Shown here in pieces: positions 36,990-48,799 of a DNA stretch of 64,000 bases (positions are counted from its first letter, which is position 1; every line of letters starts with the position of its first letter). Under the pieces are notes generated by a model. That model had not been told where the DNA came from, searched no databases, and saw nothing but the letters and a program-made list of their open reading frames with translations. A program made the position numbers and the translations under genes. The stretch covers positions 3,782,001 to 3,846,000 of the forward strand of contig NC_133166.1 in assembly GCF_040802235.1 (NCBI RefSeq), given 5' to 3'. This stretch comes from Manis javanica (lineage: Eukaryota; Chordata; Mammalia; Pholidota; Manidae).

Positions 36990-37345
36990 CCCACTGTGGT
37001 GGCAACACTGAGAAGAAGCAACTGGCTAAGAGAGGGACCAGAGCAAGAGGGAGATGAGTGAGGAGGACTTACACAGGGGAGACATTGTAGTGAACCCAAG
37101 AAGACAACTGGAAAGCATGCATGTGAGTATCAAGGTACATGCTGCTCCACATGCATAAGATACAACTTTGAGCATGGCAGACAGCTCCTGGGACATGGTA
37201 TCTGTGTAGAACAGAGGGTTACAAAGAGCCACAAAACTGCGGAGGCCATCATGACAAAAGTGAATGAATTTGGTAACTACAAAGGTGCAAAAGAGATACA
37301 GTTGTACCATACACCCTAAAAATGAAATGTGTGTCTTCTACAAGT
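36990..37345 (-). pseudogene. OR5D: OR5D-like olfactory receptor remnant, unit 2
   Basis: Minus-strand remnant with the [16 protein letters not shown] segment and TM4, but the MAYDR region is scrambled by indels. It lacks both termini. It shares its limits and most lesions with the copy at 2,615-2,975, so it was already dead when duplicated. Confidence 0.7.
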
Positions 37346-38270
37346 AGGTTACATTTCTACTTACAAATGTCAGTATTTTAGCCACAATGGAAAGCTAGTA
37401 TGAAGACAAAAGTAAAAAAAAAAAAAAAAGATGATACATGTGACTTAAGTCAGAAATGACACTGCTCATAATAATGGTTATACACTGATTGCAAGTATAT
37501 GTGTATGGGTATACATATTTATGACATATACATAGGGCAGGGCAGACAATGTATCTGTAATATAAGTACACTGTGAGAAAGAGAAGAGAGAGAGAAAGGG
37601 AGGGAAAAGAATCGGGGATATTTTTATGTACCATGGATTATTCTAGGTTCTTTGCCCATGACATGTAATTTAATTCACCTAACATTTATGTGAAGTATTG
37701 TTATTACTGTTTTCTCAATTTTTTGGATAAGATAGTATCTAACCTTTAAAAACCATTGGACACTGCAACAACAAAATATAATAAAGGAAACAAGAAATAA
37801 GCAATAAGCTTAAAATAGCAAAATACAAAAGGATAAAAAGGAAACATACACATGTAGAAATTTCATACTATATGTAAATCATATGACAATGATGAGTTTT
37901 TCATTGTTCAATCATACAAATTCAATTTTGAAAAGATTCGAACTTGCAACAATAGATACTGAAAGAAAGTATGGTTCTCAAGATTTCTTCATTAAACTAT
38001 GAAGGTTCTAGTACCAAGCTAAATGTGTATATATGGACAAGTCCATACTCATATCCAAATAGGATATTAAAGATTGAAGAAAAGCAAAAAAAAGGATGAA
38101 ATTTTGAAATATGCTCAATCTGGTCCTTCTAAATTGAAGAGGCACAAATATAAATTAATCAAAATGAATCAATCAAAACAGGCTGCCTCCTGGCTATTCT
38201 CTCTCTACTCCAACACTGCACTTACCAATCCACCCCTGCACCACACTCCACTTTGGGACTCTGGATCCTG
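37346..38270. other. Intergenic sequence, unit 2
   Basis: It holds an A-run at about 37,413-37,428 and a GA-rich tract near 37,575-37,605; otherwise unrecognised. It matches 2,976-3,893. Confidence 0.5.
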
Positions 38271-39219
38271 CTAAGAAAATGGTCTCAAGGTAAATATTTT
38301 GGAGCTCACCACTTTTTTAAGAGCTTCTTTCATATCTTTGTGCCTCAGGCTGTAGATCAGGGGCTTCAGCATGGGAATCACAACAGTGTAGAACACAGTG
38401 GTCACTTTGTCAGTATCCATACTGTTGCCAGAACTGGGCCTGGAATAGATGAAAAGGATTGTTCCATGGAAGACAGTGATGGCTGTGAAGTGGGAGGCAC
38501 AGGTGGAGAAGGCTTTGCGCCTTCCCTGGGCAGAGCGCATCCTCAGGATGTTGATGAGAATAAACAAGTAGGATGTGAGGATGATCGTGATGGTGATGAT
38601 CTCATTGCAAGTGGTCACAATGTATAGCAGCAGCTCATTCATAGTGACATCAGAGCAAGCAAGAGACAAGAGAGGTGGTAGATCACAAAAGAAGTGGTTA
38701 ACCACATTGGATCGATAGGAGGAGATCGGAAGAGCTAAGCACAAGTGCATCAGAGAACACACAGTCCCACACAGGTAACAACCAAACACCAGCTCCACAC
38801 AGAGATGCCGGGACATGGTGACCATGTAGAGCAGTGGGTTACAGATGGCCTCAAAGCGGTCATAGGCCATCACAGCCAGCAGGAAGACCTCAGTTACCAC
38901 ACACGTGCAAAACAAGTAGACTGCACAGTGCATCCCAGCACAGAAATGGTTTTGTCTTCATTTAACACACTAGTGAGCATCTTTGGTAGGATGACTGTAG
39001 AGTAACAGAAGTCCACAAAGGACAAGTGGCTGAGGAAAAAGTACATGGGGGTGTGAAGTCGAGAGCTGACCTGAATCAGTGCAATCATGCCCAGGTTGCC
39101 CAAAACTGTGAGTCCGTAGATGAGAAGAAACACCAGGAAGAGGACGACTCTCAGCTCAGGGGCGTCTGCTCACCCGAGGAGAATGACCTCTGTCCCCTGG
39201 TGCAGTGTCCCTGGCCCAT
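38271..39219 (-). pseudogene. OR5L: OR5L-like olfactory receptor pseudogene, unit 2
   Basis: This retains more than the unit 1 copy. Residues from TM1 to TM3 are open at 38,894-39,133 ([39 protein letters not shown]), and TM3 to the C-terminus at 38,271-38,933. Lesions: a 1-base loss near codon 8 (39,190-39,200), TGA at 39,170-39,172, and a 1-base loss near 38,921 in TM3. The ATG at 39,217-39,219 survives. PMLKPLIYS in TM7 replaces the conserved NPLIYS, and DRFEA replaces DRFVA. The three disabling changes are shared with 3,894-4,841. Confidence 0.92.
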
Positions 39220-39689
39220 GACCCCACTTTATTAGGTTTTAAAAATATATTAGTAGTTATTTCCCATTATATGATCTCAAATTAATTTTTCAGTGTCTCC
39301 TAAAAAGTTACAAGAATAAGCAGGATAGTTAATTTTTTCAGTGAAGAAACAGGAAATTGCTTTTGTAAAGTTTAAAAAGCTTCAGATTTTATACATTCAG
39401 ATTCATAGCGCTCACAATTACATCTTCAGATCAGAGAAAAGCATTCAAACTGTAGAAGCTAATATAATTCTTTAAACTAGTTCTACACAATTTAGAGCTA
39501 AGAATTGAACATAGCTAGATACCAAATATTTAATTAGCTATATAGTTTTATGAGATTCATACCCCTTTTCCTGGCAGACTCTTTGTTAGTTCTGGAGACA
39601 TTGGGATCCCATAGAATAATTGTTTATATACATAGTACCTTTCTCTGTTTTCCCCTGAAATGATGAGAAGTATGCTTATTTAAATGTGG

Positions 39690-42600
39690 AATCAAAAAAC
39701 TTGCAACAAACAAAACCCCAGGTCCAGATGGCTTCACAGCTGAACACTTAAAAATGAGCTCGTACTCATCCTTCGCAAAGTATTACAAAAAGTACAGGAG
39801 CAGGAGATACTTCCAAACACATGCTGTGAAGCCAGCTTCACTTTAATAACCAAAGCCATACTAGGACAATACCATAAAAGGAAAATTATAGACCAACATC
39901 TGTGATGAATATAGGTGCAAAAACCCTCATCAAAATATTAACAACCCAAATTCAAAAACATATCAGAAGGACCATCAATCACAACCAAGTGGGATTTATT
40001 CTGTCGAAGCAAAGATGGTACAAGATTCCTAAATCCATTAACATGACACAGCACATTAACAAACAAGGATGAAAACCATATGATCATCTCAACAGATGTG
40101 TAAAAAAATTTGACCAAATTCAACATCCATTTGTTTAAAACTCCGAAAAGAATGAGTAAGAAGAAACATGCCTCAACATAAAAAAGCCCACATACAACAA
40201 TCCCACAACTAACATCACACTCAGTGGTGAAAAAAGAGAGCTTTTCCTCTAAATTCAGGAACAAGACAAAGATGCCCATTCTCACTTATTTTATTCAATG
40301 TACCACTGGAAGTCCTAGCTAAGGAAATCAGAGAACATAAAGAGATCAAAGATATCCAAATTGGTAAATGAAGTAAAACTGTCACTATTTGCATATGACA
40401 TGATACTGTATATAGAAAACCCTAAAGACTCCACCAGAAAATTGTAAGAACTAATAACTGGATTCAGTAAAGTTTCAGGATACAAAATCAATGCACAGAA
40501 ATTGGTTGCATTCTATATATTAACACACCAGCAGAAGGAAAAATCAGGAAACAATTCCAAAAACAACTGCATCAAAAAGAATAACATACCTAGGAACAAA
40601 CCTTACCAAGGAGATGAAAGACTCTGAAAACTATAAAACACTGATGAGAGAAATTTTTTAAAAGCACAAATAAATGGAAACCTATCCCATGTACATGGAT
40701 AGGCAGAATTAATATTGTCAAAACGGCTATTTTGCCAAAAACAATTTACACATTCAATGCAATCCCTATCAAAATATCAATGGCATTTTTCAATGAGCTA
40801 GAGAAAATCATCCTAAAATTTATATGGAACCACAAAAGTTCAGGAATAGCCTAAACAAACAGGAAAAAGAAGAGTTAAGCTGGGGGTATTATACTCCCTG
40901 ACTTCAAGTTATACTGCAAAGCCTCAGTAATCAAAGTACAGGCACAAGAACACACCCAAAGATCAGTGGAATAGAATAGAGAGCCCAGATATAAACCCAT
41001 ACACATTTGGTCAATTAATATAGATAAGCCCAGCCATTAATATACAATGGGGAAAAACAGACTATTCAGTAAATGATGTTGGGAAAACTGGGCAGCTACA
41101 TGCAAGAGAATGAAATAGGATTACTGTCTAACTCCATACTCAACAGTAAACTCAAAATGGATCAAAGACCTGACTGTAAGACATGAACCATAAAACTCTT
41201 ATAAGAAAACCTAGGCAAAAATATCTCAAACATATATATGAACAGTTTTTTTCCAGACACATCTCCCTTGGCAAGGGAAACAATAAAAATTAACAGGTGG
41301 TACTACATCAAACTAAAAAACTTCTATACAGCAAAGGACACCATCAGCAAAACAAAAAGCTAACCTAGAGTATGGAAGAATATATTCATAAATGATTTAT
41401 ACAATAAGGAAATAACATCCAAAAAATATAAAGAACTCATGTGACTCAACATCAACATAACAAACAACCCAATTAAAATATGATATGGCCAGAGGACCTG
41501 AACAGACTTTTTTCCAAACAAAAAATATGGATGGCTAGCAGGCACATGAAAAGATGCTCCACATCGTTAATGATCAGGGAAATGCAAATCAAAACCACAG
41601 TAAAATATCACCTCACACTTGTCAGAATGGCCACCATATAAAAGACTAGAAATATCAAGTGTTGGTGAGGATGTGAAGAAAAGGAATGCTCCTACACTGT
41701 TGGTGGGAATGTAAATTGGTGCAGCCACTGTGGAAAGCAGTATGGAGGTTCCTCAAAACCTAAAATAGAAATTTCCAGAAACTGTACTTCTAGAAATTTA
41801 GCCAAAGGAAACAAATCTTTGATTGAAAATACATATGCACCACTATACACACATGGGTGTGCACACACCATATATGTTTCTTGAAATTGATCGAATTCTG
41901 CCTTAAATCATTGACTAAAACTTGAGTGCACATTAGATGTCCTAATGCTAGAGTTTTCTAGTGAATCACAAACATTTTGGGGCAGGCCCATGTTCCATTC
42001 AACCCACCCATTTGGGATTAATAAAAGTAAGTGATTATTCACTCCAGTTCCCTAGTTCTTTGCTATTGAGAGTACTATACCTTTATTATCAATTAGAACT
42101 TGTTGCCTTAAATTTAAAACTGTATTTACACATGTTCTTTTATATAGAAGACAGAGACAACCACCCTAACAAATGAGTTTCTGATATTTTTCTGCACACA
42201 AATGTCACATCTTGAAACACTACGCTACACCTCCTTATAAACATGTGCTCTGTGAAAATATTTTGCAGATAAAAGAAGATACATGTACCTGTATATTTAT
42301 ACCCACATTATTTGTGATAGCCCAGACAAGGAAGGAACCAAAGTGTTCATCAGTAGATGAATGGATGTGGTACATATACACAATAGAATATTAATTAACC
42401 ATGAAAAAGGAAAGAAATTATTTTCTTTGAAACAATATAGATGGACGTGGAGGGTATTAAGCTAAGTGAAATAAGCCAGGTAGAGAAAGACAAATACCAT
42501 ATAATTTCACTTACATGTGGGATCTGAAAACAAAACAAAACAAAATGAAAAAAAGAATAGCAACTCAAAGACTTGGAAAAGTGACTGGTGGTTACTATGG

Positions 42601-42872
42601 AGGAGGAGGTGGGGTGGGTGTCTGGAGAGTGTGAGGGGGATAAAGGGGCACAAAAATATCAGTCATAATATAAGTTGGTCACAGGGATGGAAGTGCAGCA
42701 TGGAGAATATAGCCAATGATGCTGTAACATCTTTCTATGTTGACAGATAGGAACTGCACTATTTGGGGTGAGGATTTCATAATGTGGGTAACTGGAGAAC
42801 CACTCTGTTATATATTCAAAACCAACATCATATTGTATATCAACTTTACTTCAGTAAAAATAAATAAAAACT
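39690..42872 (+). mobile_element. 5'-truncated L1, unit 2 copy
   Basis: Same insertion as 5,286-8,455. It starts in the ORF2 linker (PGPDGFTAE-like near 39,720) and has an RT remnant with 'tatttgcatatgacatgat' near 40,387, where the FADD aspartate codon is altered. It ends in a 'cagtaaaaataaataaaaa' tail. Many stops. Divergence from the unit 1 copy is visibly greater than in the OR-bearing parts of the same units. Confidence 0.88.
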
Positions 42873-44254
42873 CATCACCAAAGAAAAGACAGTTTACCTG
42901 AAAGTGTTCATTTTTTCTGTATGTTTCTCAAGGATAAAGTATCTTTCACACTCTCTTATCCACATTTTTCTATAAAACTACCACAGTGATTTCGTTCATC
43001 ATGCTATTCAATATTGGCCATTGCTCAGGGAATTGGTACATGATTCAAACTTCCTATAACTATGACATGAAACCTTACAATGACCTATTTGACAAGTTAA
43101 TTCTTTACTTTGAATCTATTTGAGGAACTGAAGATGTGCATGTGAAATTGTTTTTAAAAATGCCTAGTACACATTGTGGTATTATTTATGATACTAAAAC
43201 TTACAAAGTAGAGTATCAAACGACAGGGAAATGGTCAAGCTATGGTACATATATATTATGGAAAACTGTGCACTATTAACATGATATTTTTGAAGAAAAT
43301 GCAGTGACCTGAAAATGGCTATGATAAAATGCTATGTTGAAAATAGTAAACCAGATACCAGATTGGACACGTAAAATATTACATGGGTTTGAAGTGTGTG
43401 AAATCACTTACACGTGATTTTTGTGTATCAATACAGTACAGTACTGAAGTGTATTTTCTCTCCTTTATGATTTGCTTAATAACACTTTATTTTTCTAGTT
43501 ACTGTATTTAAGAACACAGCATATAATTAATATAACATACAAAATATGTATTAATAGACTGCTTTTGTTATAGGTAAGATTCCTTGTCCACAGGAAGCTG
43601 TTAGTAATTAAGGTGTGGAGAGAGAAAAGTTGCAAGCAGATTTTCCCCTGAGCAGAGGTTGGTGCCGCCAACCCAAGTGTTGTTCAGGGATCAACTGTAT
43701 GTCTGCATACCAAAAGTAACTGTTTATTTAACCCCCACAACATCCATAAAATAGAAATACTTTATTCCCAATATTTTTAAAAAATCAATGTGGACATTTG
43801 CATGAATTCTCACAAAACACAGTGTTATGGAGGGAAAGGGAGGGTGTGATTTTTTTAAATAATGTATATATTTAAGGTCTTTAACATTAAGAAAACACCA
43901 ACAAAGAATGAGAACACCCTAATTTTTCTCCCCCTCCTAACCCTTGGTAGATCTATAGGTGATATAGAGGTACCAGTTGATTATTCCTGGAGGAAGGAGA
44001 ATCTGGACTAAAACCCAACCCAGCCAGGCATTTTCCCCAGCCTCCAAGTGGCTTCAAAGAGGTAAAGCATATGTGCACTAAGGAATCCCAGGTTGAAAAC
44101 AAACAGTTATTCTGAAAACATGGTTTTCTTTTCCCAATGGCCAGTAAAAGTGAGTTGTATTTTTCTGACTTCAAGATAGTAAATAATCTTGAAAACCTTT
44201 TCCTATTTACAAGTCTAAAGATGAAAAATTGGGCTGTTGTTACTCACAGAACAG
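42873..44254. other. AT-rich intergenic sequence, unit 2
   Basis: Counterpart of 8,456-9,827. A possible old L1/HAL1 3' fragment lies at 43,165-43,380; otherwise unrecognised. Confidence 0.4.
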
Positions 44255-44478
44255 AAGTTCTTAACCAGGAGTGATTTGGACTCCCATGGGACTTCTGACA
44301 ATGTCTGCAGATATTTTTGGTGGTGCGCAGGGAGAGGAACCGCTGACATCAGGTGGGCAGAGCCCAGGGGCGCTGATAAACATGACATTCCCCCTGACCC
44401 CCACACACCCCAGCCACACATGCAAACACCAGAGGATGACGTGGTCCAGGATGTCAGCAGTCCCTATGTGGGGAAACC
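44255..44478 (+). mobile_element. MER5-like DNA transposon remnant, unit 2
   Basis: Copy of the 9,828 element, with the same motif order ('ttcttaaccaggagtgattt' to 'gtcagcagtccctatg'). A CA-rich patch differs between the two. Confidence 0.75.
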
Positions 44479-46100
44479 TGCTGTGGAGACACACTTCACA
44501 GTGTTCAGCACAAGCCCAAGTATCGCTGTCCTTTCTGCTGAGAGGTGGGCCACCTGTGAGTGTCCCTCCATGAACAGTCCTGAGGGCTCCTCACTGCCAC
44601 TCTCTGCATCAGATAACTGTCAGGGACCCTCTATGCACAGATGTGCCCCAAGAGCTTAGATAAAACAAGGCAGGACGGGTATCCCTGCCTGTCCCCCCCA
44701 TTTCAGCCCAGAGCATTTCCCCCTCCGCCTACACTCCCGGGAGGTAAGACCATCACTGAGCAGGCAAGGAGCTGGGCTTGAGGGGCAGGCAGGGGGCCCT
44801 TGCTGCTCTGCTGCAGCTCTGGGGAGCCCCAGGTGAGGGCCGGGCACAGCTGGGGTGCGGGCTCCAGACACCACGGCCACTGGGGGGTCTTCATGCCTGA
44901 AGGTTATGTAAGACCTGCGCAGGGTTTGGATTCCCATCATCTTCATGTAAAGCCTCCTTCACCGAGTGCCGTAGGTGGGGCTGGGGGAGGGCGGGGGGAG
45001 AGGGAGGGGAGGGCAGTCAGCATTCCTCCCGATTTCTTCCCACTCTCTTCCCTCTGACATTAACACCTGCCACAAGGTCCTCGGCTCAGCGGATTAAATT
45101 GCTTCCATTTCCCATTTCCCACTGAGATTGTTTCTCAATACACAGAAAGTACTTTCATAAACACTCAAAATATGTGCAATACTACTGCCCTCCTTTACAA
45201 TTCCTCTTCTCTTACTCATGTCTATAATAAATTACCCTCGTGATCAAGAAAAAAAGCTTCCAACCCCAGAAAATATCATTTATGTCCATTTCCCCAAAAC
45301 CAGAGTGCAGTCCAACTAACCTGTGGGATAGACACTGCTTCCCCTGTCTCTGAAGACGCTGTGATGGAAAATGTCAGAGGCTTTCTGTTTTATGTGCATG
45401 TATCCCTGGGGTCCGTGTTTCTAAGTTTCCCAAAACAGTCATCAACAGGACACCAACAGGATACCAAGAAAACACTCCCTTAGGACACGAACAATTAATG
45501 ACTTTAATGATATTAGAATAAACAGGAGTCAAGCTCAATTATTTGATAAATGGGAGATTGTGTGTAAACAATCAGCACTTTTTAACATCTGTGGAAGGTC
45601 TGTGTCCTGCAGAAACAGGCTGTAAACCTGGCACCCAGTGCGGCTTTCAACCCTGTGCTGGTTCACAGATCACTCCTCCTGCTGGGCCTCCGTCCCCACC
45701 CTGGAACGCGGGCCTCACCCTACATGGTCTCTAGGGTCCTTCACTGTTGCCTCCGTCTCCCTGTCTACATGTACAATTCCACTGCTGTGTAAACTATCCA
45801 AACTGTTGGAGATAATTAAAAAAGAACAGCAAAACCAAATAGTGGCTTAATCATCATCTGAAAGACCTGCATTGTCTCCAGGCTGATGGGACCTGAGCGG
45901 CGGTGACGGCGGCAGCTGGAGAGGGTGGGCTCCGGGGGACAGAGGACTTGTACGCACAGCACTTCCCCTGGCCTCCCCGTCTGCATGCAGACTTTCGTAG
46001 ACATTTCACATAGAAGGTTATACAACCTTAGTGTTCAGGCAAAGAAAAATTAAAACCTCAGTGCAGGACCATCACTCATCTAAACAATGGCCAAAATGGA
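44479..46100. other. GC-rich preserved block, unit 2
   Basis: Near-identical over its core (about 44,800-45,130) to 10,380-10,700. The same G-rich tract and 'cctcggctcagcggattaaa' segment are present. Open frames here do not correspond consistently to those in unit 1, which argues against a protein gene. Confidence 0.45.
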
Positions 46101-47473
46101 GATGATTCACAATATTCATATCAAGTGCTTCTAGGGCTGTGGGACAGCTACAGCTCTCACATGCTGACAGTAGGAATCAGAGTTTATGTCTGGCAATGGA
46201 AACTGTGTGGCAGTATCTCTGATTTTTGGCCCAAAAGATAAGAACTGGATTTTGAAGTGAAATGGACCTGAGTTCAAATCTGTATATTATCAGCAAAAAT
46301 GATGGCAGAGTTGAAAGGCAAGTGGAACTCTTGTCCCACATACACACCAAAGAAGCAGCTACCGCAAAGCAATAGCCCTGAAAATGACCTGAAGGCTGCA
46401 GAACGTACCATCTACACCTGGTGAAGAGGAGACCACATGGAGAACAGTAAATTGGTAGAGCCATGATCAAGTGGGACTCAAATCCTTCCCCCATCCCAGC
46501 ACACAAGAGGGAGGAAGAGGAACGGAGCAGGGAGGGGATAAGTGCTCAGGAACTTTGCACACCTAGCCTTGGAGATGTGCTCTGAGAACTAAAGTCCACA
46601 TCCCACTGGGCTTTGGTAATTATGGGGCTGAACACCAGGGAGACTGGAAGCACTCTGGGAGGCTGAGACTTCTGCCGCTTGTGGAGGACAGGCATGGTCC
46701 ATTGGTCCCACCAAAACCCAACACAGGGGCATCAGTTTGAAAGATCGACCAGCAGTGGGAAGGGTACCAGAACACTGGGGATTAGATGGAGCTTTCTATG
46801 GAGGAGAAAGAGTAGGTGGGTGACACTTACCCAGCCCTTCTTCAGCCCAACAGATCAGGCACCTGCAAAGCCAGCCCAGATACTCCACCCTCATGCTGGT
46901 GGCTCAACCTGATGCACTCCCCTGTGCACCTGCCCTCCCACCCAGCCAGCTCAGCCCAGCAGCGATCATACTTTGTTGCCCAGCAGGCAGAGGGAGGTTT
47001 TTCTCAGCTTTCCTGGCCCTCTGTCAGCCTAACTAGGAGGCACCTGCAGGAGTCACCTCCAAATACTCTTTCTCCTCTCCTGGTGGCCCAACCCCATTGC
47101 ACTCACCTGCACACCCACCCCACTCAGCCAGTTGGCCCAGTACCACCGGCATTGCTGCAGGGCAGACAGAGGACAGCCCCACCCACAATAATCTCAGCAC
47201 AAGCTCAACAGCAAGGCTCACAAAGGGCCAGCTGAGGTGAGCTGCCAGCCAAGGTAGACTGAGATGTCCAACTTCAAGCAGACAGGGAAAAGGTGATCCC
47301 ACCCACAGCCCACCAGCACCAACTGAATGTCCATTGAAAAGGAGAACCAGGAACAGGTGAGCGAAGACTCTTGCTTTTCTAGGCACCACAGGATGCCTCT
47401 TCATAAAGTGCAGCCTCTCTAGACCAGGAGGCAGAGTGCATCTATCCAACACAAAGGAGGAAACACAGTCAAA

Positions 47474-48290
47474 ATGAGGAGGCAGAGGAATACATTGCAA
47501 ACAAAAGAACAGGATAAGATACCAGAAAGAGGACTAAATGAAACAGAGATCACCAATCTTCTTGACAAAGATTTCAAAGTAATAGTCATAAATATGCTCA
47601 TTAATCTGCAGAAAAGCATTGATGATCTCAAGGAGAACTTCAACAAGAGGTATAAGAGCTGAAAAAGAATCACTCAGAGGGTAAGAATACAGTAACTGAA
47701 ATGAAAAATACAATGGAGGGAATGAATAATAGATTGCTGAAAATAGAGGAAACAATCAATGAGATGGAAATTAGAGAACAGGAAAACAAGCTAAGGGACA
47801 GAAAGAAAAAAGAACCTCTTAGAAATGAAAGGATGCTAAGACAGCTTTGTGACACTTCAAATGAAACAATATTCACATATTGGGGTACCAGAATGAGAAG
47901 AGAGAGACAAAGGATTCAAAAGTCTCTTTGAAGAAATAATTGCTGAAAACTTCCCAAATTTGGGGAAGGAAAAGGACAGCCATATCCTGGAAGCAGAGAG
48001 TCTCTAACAAAAGGAACCCCAAGAAGACAACATCAAGACATATAAAAATTAAAATGACAAAGATTAAAGGATAAAGAGAAGGTATTGAAAACAGCTAGAG
48101 AGAAGCAAAAAATTACTTATAAGGGAAACCCCAACAGGCTATCAGCAGATGTCTCAGCGGAAAATTTACAGGATAGAAGGGATTGGCATGAAATATTTAA
48201 TTGATTGCAATAGAAGGACTTTTGAACAAGAATCCTCTACACAGAAATGTTATTATTCAGAATTGAGAGATTAAAAGGTCCCAGATACAC
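47474..48290 (+). pseudogene. L1 ORF1, broken (older L1)
   Basis: An open start of 62 codons is rich in charged residues (NETEITNLLDKDFKVIVINML). After a stop it continues in another frame as a coiled coil (47,701-47,931: MEGMNNRLLKIEETINEME). Further frameshifts follow in the RNA-binding half (near 47,925 onward). Confidence 0.75.
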
Positions 48291-48799
48291 ACAACTTAAA
48301 AGAATTCATCACCACTAAACTAGCCTTACAGAATATGTTAATGGAACTTCTATAGATGGAAATGCTCTTAAGCTTAAATATTTTTCTTCAGTGAGAATAA
48401 AACCACAGTAAAAGTAGTAGATGAATTACTTACTAGGCAAACATAAAGTCAAAAGGAAAGCACTAAAATTAACTATACACAAAATCAGTAAAGAGATACA
48501 CAAAAAATGCAGATTATGACATCTAATACATAAAATGTGGAGGACAAAGGATAAAAAAGAAGTACTTTTAGTCTGTGTTTGAAATAAACAACCAAATATA
48601 GACAGTTTTATATATATAGTAAACTAGCTATGAATCTTATGGTGATTACAAGCCCAAAGGCAATAATAGATACACAAAAGATTTTTTTTTTAATCCAACC
48701 ACAACACTAAAGAAAACCATCAAATAACAAAAGAAGAGTATAAGAGAGGAAGAAAAGATCAAAGAGAAGTACAAAGAATACTATTAATAAAATGGAAAT

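Larger units (their letters stand above)
29410..46210. repeat. Tandem segmental duplication, unit 2 (complete)
   Basis: The left part (29,410-34,364, with an intact OR5L gene) matches unit 3 at about 53,000-57,850. The right part (34,365-46,210) matches unit 1. The right edge lies at the 5' end of the L1 at 46,215. Confidence 0.88.

Noticed and set aside
47033-47500. Minus-strand open frame of 155 codons
   Set aside because: Antisense to a GC-rich L1 5' UTR; no protein-like features or motifs.
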